From the NCBI GenBank assembly GCA_963745945.1, contig CAVUZG010000004.1, positions 1,178,001 through 1,242,000 of the forward strand: a DNA stretch of 64,000 nucleotides. Direction: 5' to 3'. This DNA comes from DATFVA01 sp963745945. Its GTDB lineage: Bacteria; Bacteroidota; Ignavibacteria; Ignavibacteriales; Ignavibacteriaceae. Made by a program: the position numbers and the translations under genes. The notes under the pieces are model-generated. The model was not told the origin of the DNA, ran no database searches, and saw only the letters and a program-made list of their open reading frames with translations. Below, piece after piece: positions 57,934 to 64,000 of the stretch. How positions within the stretch are numbered: the stretch's first letter is position 1; each line of letters starts with the position of its first letter.

Positions 57934-58038
57934 AGTGAAGATAAAAGACGCATTGAATTAAATAATTCTGACGAATACCATGAAGATAATAGTATAGATG
58001 AGTCTGTTTCCCTTCTTGAATATTTAAAGAATTTCTGA
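57895..58038 (+). other. -1 frame extension of tagF
   Basis: After the slip the frame encodes 47 residues starting LSPINFSDLIS, acidic and rich in Ser and Asn (SDEYHEDNSIDESVSLLEYL), ending at TGA 58036-58038, 24 bases before tssA. Codon use looks coding. No ATG, GTG or TTG that would start it as an independent gene is evident, apart from an internal GTG at 57928. Confidence 0.5.
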
Positions 58039-58062
58039 TAATGAAAAAAACAGGATATTATT

Positions 58063-59736
58063 ATGGCTGAAACAGTAGCCGAACCCGAAGTTTCAGAATT
58101 TGTTCAGGAATTTCTGGATCCGATTGCTGGGAAATCCCCAACCGGAACCGATACCGCAAATGATGAAGATTTTTTCAAGTTAAGTATGGAATTTCCTAAA
58201 ACAGTTCCTGATTACAAAAACTGGATCGAACTTTCAGAGCTAATATTAAAAGAAAAAAGCAAAGATATTAAAGTAGCTTCCTGGTTATGTTTTGCTCTAT
58301 ATAGAACAGAACAATTAAAAGGATTTCAAAACGGATTGGAATTAGTTTACCATTTGCTTAAAAAATTTGGTACAGATTTATTCCCTGAAAATATCGTGCA
58401 TAAAAGCAAAGCCATCCAATTTCTTAACACATCAAGAGTAACTAAACTAATTGAACGTGAGGAAATAAATAAATCAAATGCTGATAATGTTATAAAGATT
58501 AACGAATTATTAGGTTTAATTACATCCGAAAGTGAAAAACTTCTTCCTGAAAATATTCCGGTTTTACAGGGATTGCAGGATATAATAACAGCGCATACAG
58601 AAACTGCGAAAAAAGTATTAAATCCTCCCCCGGTCCCTGAGAAAAAACCCGCCCCCGCACCTCAACCCAAACAGGAGGTAAGGCAAACATCCACAGCCAC
58701 TGTTCGTGATGATACAACAGCAGCAATAAAAACAACCCGCCCTGCCTCTGAAGATGAAGCAGTGGCTCAACTGAGGAAAACACTGAATTATTTCTACGAG
58801 ATTCCTCAGAATAATGAAACAGTTGAAAGAATACCGGAATCTTATTTCGCATTTGGTATCGCGCGGCAGTTACAATGGAGTAATTTAGTTCTTCCTTTTA
58901 ATGAAGAAAAAATTTCGAATGTTGAACCTCCGAATGAAATTATTAGAAAATTAATAAAAGAATGGTTTACTGAAAATAAAATTGACGTTTTAATTCCCAG
59001 GATTGAACTGGAATTTATCAAAGATAACAGTGAGTTCCGTTATTGGCTGGATGCGCAGAGATATCTTGTTCAATCGCTTGAAAAAAAAGGCGGGAATTAC
59101 TCTACTTCAGCAACAGATATTAAATATTATTTGTCCCGGCTGGTTAAACGACTTCCTGAATTTCCGAATTTGAAATTCAGCGGGGGAGAAATTCCTTTTG
59201 CAGATAAAGAAACCTTAAAATGGCTGGATGAAATTTCCAGGGCAGCACCTTCTGAAAGTAAATCAGCAGAAGGAGGTTCCGTAAATCTTACTCCGATTGT
59301 CGACCCGACTTATGATAAAATTAATGAAGATTATGAACGGGCTATAAAGTCACTTCCTAAAAAATTTGAAGAAAACTTTGAGTTGATGCAGCAGAAACTG
59401 AAATTAGAAGACCGGGTTAAAGGGAAATTTCTTATAAGATTAAATCTCGCAAATTTTTGTTATGAAGCCAGACAATACAGCGTCGCAAAAGTAAATCTTG
59501 AAGAACTTAAATTGATGATTGATGAGCTTAAACTGGCAGAATGGGAACCGGCACTTAGTACAGCAGTATGGCAATCTCTTTACCTGACAAACGTTCAGCT
59601 TTTATTTGCAACCGATTCTGAGATTACGAAACAACTATTAGAGAAAGAACAGGAAGAATTATTTTATAGAATAGCCAAACACAATGGAATGTTAGCAATT
59701 AATTTAGAACAACAAAAACATAAAAGGAGAAAGTAA
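58063..59736 (+). CDS. tssA: T6SS protein TssA (ImpA family, VasJ-type C-terminus)
   Basis: The 557-residue protein has the ImpA N-terminal domain (FLDPIAGKSPTGTD, KDIKVASWLCFALYR, about 10-130), a proline-rich linker (about 190-215, PPPVPEKKPAPAPQP) and a C-terminal VasJ-like domain. TssA primes and caps sheath-tube assembly. A start at 58063 follows AGGA at about 58052. It is two bases from tssB. Confidence 0.9.
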   Translation: MAETVAEPEVSEFVQEFLDPIAGKSPTGTDTANDEDFFKLSMEFPKTVPDYKNWIELSELILKEKSKDIKVASWLCFALYRTEQLKGFQNGLELVYHLLKKFGTDLFPENIVHKSKAIQFLNTSRVTKLIEREEINKSNADNVIKINELLGLITSESEKLLPENIPVLQGLQDIITAHTETAKKVLNPPPVPEKKPAPAPQPKQEVRQTSTATVRDDTTAAIKTTRPASEDEAVAQLRKTLNYFYEIPQNNETVERIPESYFAFGIARQLQWSNLVLPFNEEKISNVEPPNEIIRKLIKEWFTENKIDVLIPRIELEFIKDNSEFRYWLDAQRYLVQSLEKKGGNYSTSATDIKYYLSRLVKRLPEFPNLKFSGGEIPFADKETLKWLDEISRAAPSESKSAEGGSVNLTPIVDPTYDKINEDYERAIKSLPKKFEENFELMQQKLKLEDRVKGKFLIRLNLANFCYEARQYSVAKVNLEELKLMIDELKLAEWEPALSTAVWQSLYLTNVQLLFATDSEITKQLLEKEQEELFYRIAKHNGMLAINLEQQKHKRRK

Positions 59737-59738
59737 TA

Positions 59739-60239
59739 ATGGCCAGACCAGTAACACCAAAAATCGCACAGCGTGTTAAAGTTGCCATTCTCCCGAGCAG
59801 TGATGCTAAGGAAAGTGTGGAACTTGATTACAGGATGTTGATTCCAGGGAACTTTAGTAAAAGTGAACCCGGAAGCCAACCACCGGTAAAAGACCGTAGG
59901 TTAAGAACTATCGGTAACAAGGGTGATTATAAGAGAGTTCTTAAAGATATAAATCCGAAACTAAAGCTTACGGTTTCGAATAAACTCTCTGATGACCCGG
60001 AAGCAAAAATGGAAGTAAATCTTGATTTTCAGGATATTAAAGATTTCCATCCTGATGAAGTAGTTAAAAAAGTTGAACCTCTGCAAAAACTTCTTGAGGC
60101 GAGGGAAAGATTAAAAGAACTCAAACTTGCCGTTCTAAAAGATGCAAACCTGAAGAAAGCATTGGAAGGAGTACTCAAAGACGGCGGTGCAAGTATCGAC
60201 GATCTGATGAATAAATTGGGTACCGCTAAAGAAAAATAA
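59739..60239 (+). CDS. tssB: T6SS sheath small subunit TssB
   Basis: The 166-residue protein has the TssB patterns ESVELDYRMLIPGNFS and LDFQDIKDFHPDEVVKKVEPLQKLLEARERLKEL. With TssC it forms the contractile sheath. Length matches the family. It ends 58 bases before tssC. Confidence 0.95.
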   Translation: MARPVTPKIAQRVKVAILPSSDAKESVELDYRMLIPGNFSKSEPGSQPPVKDRRLRTIGNKGDYKRVLKDINPKLKLTVSNKLSDDPEAKMEVNLDFQDIKDFHPDEVVKKVEPLQKLLEARERLKELKLAVLKDANLKKALEGVLKDGGASIDDLMNKLGTAKEK

Positions 60240-60297
60240 TTTAATTGAGAATAAAATATTTATGAATTTTAAAATTGTTAAACGGAGGTTTAATTAA

Positions 60298-61212
60298 ATG
60301 GCAAAAGAAAAATCAGAAGCAACAGAACAGGGACAGGAAACTTCCCAAAATTCTGTTGATAAGTTAATCTCCATGCTGGATGATTCCAAGAAATCTGCAG
60401 TAGCTGAGTTTATTGGTAAAGTCGGTAAAGAATCAGAAGTCTTTAAAATTACCGGTGCTTTGGTAGACTCTTATATTGCAGATCTTGATACTGTACTTAG
60501 CGCCCAGATGGATGAGATTTTACACAATCAGGATTTCCAGGAACTGGAATCAACCTGGCGCGGTCTTTTATTCCTGGTTCAAAATACGGAATTCAGTAAA
60601 CCCGTAAAATTTGAATTACTTGACGCCTCAAAAGAAGAACTTTATGATGATCTGAATGATGCTGCTCTTGGAGAAGGCTATGAGAAAGATTCCGGTTTAT
60701 GGCATCATATATATTGGGGTGCTTATGATAAAGTAGGCGGACACTCATACACCGCTATTGTTGCGGATTTCGCGGTGAGTAATTCGCCGCAGGATATCTC
60801 ATTACTTCAGCATCTATCCGTGCTTTCGGAATCTGCTCAAATTCCATTCATAGGAAATGCAAGTCATGAGTTTTTTGGAGAGAAGAGTATGAGCGATGTA
60901 ATGAATAACCGCTTTCTCCCTGAACAATTGAAAGAAGGTGCCGCCTATGCTTCGTGGAGAGCTTTCAGGGATGATGACCGCTCAAAATACATTGGATTAA
61001 CTTTACCAAGATTCCTTGGCAGGCTTCCATACAGCGCTGAAGCAGAACCAACAAAGAATTTTAACTATACTGAAAATGTAATGAGAGAAGGAAAAGATAA
61101 TAGTCTCTGGTGCAGCACTTCTTTTGCGATGGCTTCTAATATGGTAAAAAGCTTTGAAAAGTGGGGCTGGAGCGTGAAGATAGTTGGTGTTGAATCAGGC
61201 GGTAAAGGTTGA
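60298..61212 (+). CDS. tssC: T6SS sheath large subunit TssC, N-terminal part (frameshifted)
   Basis: The first 304 codons encode a normal TssC N-terminus and core (FQELESTWRGLLFLVQNTEF, PQDISLLQHLSVLSESAQIPFIGNAS) after a very strong ribosome site (GGAGG near 60286). The frame then stops at 61210-61212, just after SGGKG, where TssC proteins continue. The rest follows in the +1 frame at 61184-61765. Removing one base near AAAGG (61204-61208) joins the two parts. Confidence 0.9.
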   Translation: MAKEKSEATEQGQETSQNSVDKLISMLDDSKKSAVAEFIGKVGKESEVFKITGALVDSYIADLDTVLSAQMDEILHNQDFQELESTWRGLLFLVQNTEFSKPVKFELLDASKEELYDDLNDAALGEGYEKDSGLWHHIYWGAYDKVGGHSYTAIVADFAVSNSPQDISLLQHLSVLSESAQIPFIGNASHEFFGEKSMSDVMNNRFLPEQLKEGAAYASWRAFRDDDRSKYIGLTLPRFLGRLPYSAEAEPTKNFNYTENVMREGKDNSLWCSTSFAMASNMVKSFEKWGWSVKIVGVESGGKG

Positions 61213-61765
61213 AAGTCTTCCTGTTCCAACTTATGAAGAGCACGGACAGAAAAAATTAAAGGTTCCTGTTGAAGCTTCGGTTGGTCAGGCAAAGGATGCG
61301 GAACTTTGTGATCTTGGTTTTATTCCTTTGGCTCACTGGGATAGAACAGATTACGCCTGCTTCTTCGAAACACCATCCGCAAACAGACCGAAACAAATTA
61401 AAAATGATCCTGCTGCTACTGCAAATTTCTCGGTTGGATCAAGACTTCAATATACAATGCTTGTAACAAGAATTGCTCATTACCTCAAATACCGGCAGTT
61501 GGTTTTCGTAGGTAAAAACGCCGGTGCAGGAGAAATTAAAAAAGACATGTCAAGCTGGCTCGATACTCTTGTAGTTGATATGCCTAACCCTGCAGAAAAA
61601 ATTGTTGCAGAAAAACCTCTTCGTTCTTATAAGCTCGATGTTACAGAGCTAAAAGAAAGACCGGGTTTCTTTCAGATCAGCGCAGAATTCAGACCACATG
61701 TTGCGATAACAGGAATGGATGTAAACTTAAAACTTATTGCGTACCATTCAGGTGAAGAATCTTAA
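61184..61765 (+). CDS. tssC: T6SS sheath large subunit TssC, C-terminal part (frameshifted)
   Basis: The frame encodes the missing C-terminal half of TssC from KVESLPVPTYEE, with the conserved DLGFIPLAHWDRTDYACFFETPSANRP, KYRQLVFVGKNAG and the closing RPHVAITGMDVNLKLIAYHS. The TTG at 61184 is not a natural start; its first ten codons overlap the N-terminal part. The two pieces make a 488-residue TssC if one base is removed. TssC is essential for the sheath, so an intact copy or a mechanism must exist if the system works. Confidence 0.88.
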   Translation: MVLNQAVKVESLPVPTYEEHGQKKLKVPVEASVGQAKDAELCDLGFIPLAHWDRTDYACFFETPSANRPKQIKNDPAATANFSVGSRLQYTMLVTRIAHYLKYRQLVFVGKNAGAGEIKKDMSSWLDTLVVDMPNPAEKIVAEKPLRSYKLDVTELKERPGFFQISAEFRPHVAITGMDVNLKLIAYHSGEES

Positions 61766-61824
61766 TCAGTGTTGTAAGATCTATAAATAACATATTAACA
61801 AATCAATTACCATGGAGGTAAAAA

Positions 61825-62313
61825 ATGGCTGTGAAAGGAACAATTCTATTCAAGGACGCTGAAGGAAACGAACTCGAAGGTCCACGTGCAGATAAAACCT
61901 GTACTGTTCTGGAATTTTCTGAAGGAATTAAATTGCCGGTTGATAGGACAAGCGGACAGGTTACCGGCAGCAGGATGTATGAACCGTTCGTAGTGATGAA
62001 AGAAATAGATAAACTTACCCCGTTTATGTTTCAGTATTGTGCGGAAGGTAAAGCATTCCAATCAATTGTTATTTCTCTTTACGAGATTGCTGAAGCTACG
62101 GGAAAGGAAACAGTCTATTTTCTATATACTTTAACAAATGCAAGGTTGATTTCAGTTGAAAATTATATGCCTGCAGCATTTGAATCAGATAGAATGGGTG
62201 TTGCACATCTGGAAAAAATTGCAATTGTTTCAGAAAGTGTAGAGTGGGAACACAAAAAAGCCAGCACAATGTTCTCGGATCAGGGATTCTTCTCATTTAG
62301 AATGCCCGGTTAA
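61825..62313 (+). CDS. hcp: T6SS tube protein Hcp
   Basis: The 162-residue protein is of the Hcp1 family, with VLEFSEGIKLPVDRTSGQVTGSRMYEPFVVMKEIDK and SVEWEHKKASTMFSDQ at the C-terminus. It forms the hexameric tube inside the TssBC sheath. It has a strong GGAGG ribosome site about six bases upstream, and a terminator-like hairpin lies just downstream, which suggests high and partly separate expression. Confidence 0.94.
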   Translation: MAVKGTILFKDAEGNELEGPRADKTCTVLEFSEGIKLPVDRTSGQVTGSRMYEPFVVMKEIDKLTPFMFQYCAEGKAFQSIVISLYEIAEATGKETVYFLYTLTNARLISVENYMPAAFESDRMGVAHLEKIAIVSESVEWEHKKASTMFSDQGFFSFRMPG

Positions 62314-62324
62314 TTAAAACATTT

Positions 62325-62386
62325 AGGGTGGATTAGTTAGATCATCTCTGTTTTAAGATGAATTTAAATTATCCACCCTGTTTTTT
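62325..62386 (+). terminator. Terminator or attenuator after hcp
   Basis: AGGGTGGAT (62325-62333) pairs perfectly with ATCCACCCT (62371-62379), with a nested 6-bp hairpin (TCATCT 62342-62347 with AGATGA 62356-62361), followed by six T at 62381-62386. It lies inside the operon between hcp and tssE, so partial termination would give hcp excess over downstream baseplate genes. Confidence 0.85.
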
Positions 62387-62413
62387 CCAATATAATCATT
62401 AGCTCTAAATCCA

Positions 62414-62866
62414 TTGAAAAACCTTAGCCTGTATAATATGCTCTTGGGTCAGTTTGTATCAGAAGTACTTAACCCTGATGAAATTGGACCACAGCAGTTT
62501 GAACATTTAACTGAAGATCAGAAACTTAGCCTGAGCATTATTGAAAACCTTCGTATGATTCTTACAACCAGGCGTGGTTCAATATTACACCTTCCTGATT
62601 TTGGCATTTCAGATATTCTGCAGATATACTTATCCTCAGAGAATCCTGTCGAATCCTTGAAACAGGAAATCAAAGATGTAATATTAAAGTACGAACCAAG
62701 AATCAGTGGGGTGCAGATTCAAAATTCTGAATTTGATCAGAAAACGTTAAGGGCTGCTTTAAAAATAATTATTAAAGTCAAAGACAGTTCAAACCAGGAA
62801 ATATTATTAACGGAGTTTTCAACCACCGGATGGACCAAAGTTGTATTTGATAAGGATGCTAAATGA
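62414..62866 (+). CDS. tssE: T6SS baseplate protein TssE (gp25-like)
   Basis: The 150-residue protein has the gp25-like pattern ENLRMILTTRRGSILHLPDFGISD. TssE is a baseplate wedge component needed for sheath assembly. The start is TTG 62414 with no Shine-Dalgarno sequence; the first ATG is at 62438 (MLLGQFVSEV) and may be the true start. It ends in a four-base overlap with tssF. Confidence 0.92.
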   Translation: MKNLSLYNMLLGQFVSEVLNPDEIGPQQFEHLTEDQKLSLSIIENLRMILTTRRGSILHLPDFGISDILQIYLSSENPVESLKQEIKDVILKYEPRISGVQIQNSEFDQKTLRAALKIIIKVKDSSNQEILLTEFSTTGWTKVVFDKDAK

Positions 62867-64000
62867 GTACAGATAAATATTTTGAGAGGGAATATAATTT
62901 CCTTCAAACATCCGGAGAAGAGTTCAGCAAAAAGCATCCGACACTGGGATCAAGACTCCATCTAAGTGAAAGAGAAAGAAAAGATCCCTTTGTAGAAAGA
63001 TTGTATGAAGGTTTCGCATTTCTTGCTGGAAGAATTCATGAACGGCTTGATGACGAATTCCCTGAAATTGCGGGCGGAATACTTGAAATTCTTTTTCCTA
63101 ATCTTTTAAAATCTTTCCCTTCTTGTGCAATTTTACAAGCAGGTATAAAATCCGGAGCATTAACCGAACCGGTTGAAATCCGGAAAGGTAGTGAAATACA
63201 GACGCAGACAGGAAAATATAAAGTTAAATACAAAGTTCAGTCAGGTTCAGGGAGCGGAAACAGATTAACTGAGAAAGATGAGCCGGCAGAATTTGTTTTC
63301 AGAACTACTCAGGATTTAACCTTAAGACCGATAAAATTAACAGATGTCACCGTTGAGGATACTCCGCAGGGCAAGTCTTTTTTTACACTAAAAATACAAC
63401 TTGACCGCAATGTAGATTATAACAGTTTGAAGATGAAAAGATTCAGAATTTATCTTCAGGGGTCTTCATCAATAAAAAATAATCTTCATCTTTACCTTAC
63501 AAATTATGTTACATCTTTATCAGTAAGGGAATTAATTGATGCTAAATCCCATTATAAAAATATTGATGATTTTAAAATAGGCGTGCCTGAACTATCAACA
63601 GATATAGAATATAATGGAGATGATTATTCAATTCTGCCTTATTCAAAACAATCTTTCACCGGATTCCGATTACTACAGGAATATTTTTCATTCCCGGAAA
63701 AATTCTTTTTTATCGATATTTATGGTCTTGATAAATTTATCGCATCCGGTGAATCTCAGCAGATTGAAATTAAATTTGACTTTAGCCGGAAGCTATTGCG
63801 GGAAAATTTACCTGCAAAAAACAATGTTGTGTTAAACTGTACACCAATTGTAAATTTATTTTCGCGCCCAACCGAAGAGGTATCGGTTACACAAAGACTT
63901 CCTGAATATTATATCGTCCCGGACTTATACAGAAGAAAGAGCAGAGAAATCTATTCTGTTGATAAAGTAAGCGGGATAAGTGAAAACAGGGTTGAACAGT
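62863..64000 (+). CDS. tssF: T6SS baseplate protein TssF, partial (runs off window)
   Basis: The frame opens at ATG 62863 (ATGA overlap with the tssE stop) and remains open to the last base, about 379 codons. It matches TssF: YFEREYNFLQTSGEEFSKKHP at the start and, near the end of the window, LYRRKSREIYSVDKVSG. TssF is the main wedge protein of the baseplate with TssG, which is expected just downstream. Confidence 0.92.
   Translation, partial: MSTDKYFEREYNFLQTSGEEFSKKHPTLGSRLHLSERERKDPFVERLYEGFAFLAGRIHERLDDEFPEIAGGILEILFPNLLKSFPSCAILQAGIKSGALTEPVEIRKGSEIQTQTGKYKVKYKVQSGSGSGNRLTEKDEPAEFVFRTTQDLTLRPIKLTDVTVEDTPQGKSFFTLKIQLDRNVDYNSLKMKRFRIYLQGSSSIKNNLHLYLTNYVTSLSVRELIDAKSHYKNIDDFKIGVPELSTDIEYNGDDYSILPYSKQSFTGFRLLQEYFSFPEKFFFIDIYGLDKFIASGESQQIEIKFDFSRKLLRENLPAKNNVVLNCTPIVNLFSRPTEEVSVTQRLPEYYIVPDLYRRKSREIYSVDKVSGISENRVEQ

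Noticed and set aside
58041..58071. Tiny ATG frame just before tssA
   Set aside because: Only nine codons, and it ends inside the tssA start; it has no independent support.
1..64000. CRISPR arrays
   Set aside because: No regularly spaced direct repeats of 20-50 bases were seen and no cas gene is present.

Overview
The window looks like a chromosomal segment of a Bacteroidota/Chlorobi-group bacterium, most probably an Ignavibacteria-type organism. The evidence is the AT-rich sequence, secreted proteins ending in the type IX secretion (T9SS) sorting domain with an NYPNPFNPST-type motif, two PorV/PorQ-family outer membrane proteins, and a promoter of the Bacteroidota type (TTG and TAnnTTTG) in front of sufB. 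Several genes appear to use TTG or GTG starts and many lack a strong Shine-Dalgarno sequence. No rRNA, tRNA or CRISPR was seen.

Layout. 35-1138: a membrane-bound glycosyltransferase. 1277-8205: a complete iron-sulfur assembly operon (sufB, sufC, sufD, sufS, sufU, a DUF59 protein, a bacilliredoxin), then a palindromic repeat and an Fe-S-type Rrf2 regulator. 8202-22589: a long minus-strand run. It holds an M20 peptidase, a cyanophycinase-like peptidase, a YfcC transporter, a T9SS cargo protein, an RpiR regulator, a TonB-dependent receptor, a large secreted protein, a PorV-like protein, a MenC/N-acylamino acid racemase-like enzyme and an M14 carboxypeptidase split by a frameshift. I read this as a possible peptide or amide-polymer scavenging locus. 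23082-29566: a TetR-controlled drug-efflux operon (HlyD adaptor, two ATPases, two ABC-2 permeases), into which a REP-associated tyrosine transposase flanked by two REP pairs has inserted. 29622-43937: mixed housekeeping and envelope genes (thioesterase, NhaA, phosphoglycerate mutase, T9SS cargo, PorV-like protein, DoxX, response regulator, TlpA, radical SAM protein, two glycosyltransferases of which one is frameshifted, GH13 enzyme).

44461-47563: a three-gene envelope set (four-helix inner-membrane protein, single-span periplasmic protein, outer-membrane protein) that may be a diverged GldL/GldM-like motor. 47606-49267: 6-phosphogluconolactonase and a membrane protein. 49785 to the end: a type VI secretion (T6SS) operon in the order tagH, tssJ, tssK, tssL, tssM, tagF, tssA, tssB, tssC, hcp, tssE, tssF, with tssF cut by the window edge. 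It carries the TssJ-TssL-TssM trans-envelope complex, unlike the subtype usual in Bacteroidota.

The main oddities are four apparent frameshifts (M14 peptidase, DUF2064 transferase, tssC, tagF). Simple indels or sequencing errors are the leading explanation. However, the two that need a -1 shift (tagF and DUF2064) sit on correctly phased X XXY YYZ slippery heptamers, and the tagF site (T TTA AAC) has a stem-loop directly behind it and a 47-codon open extension that reaches the next gene. tssC is broken by a +1 shift although all of its neighbours are intact.
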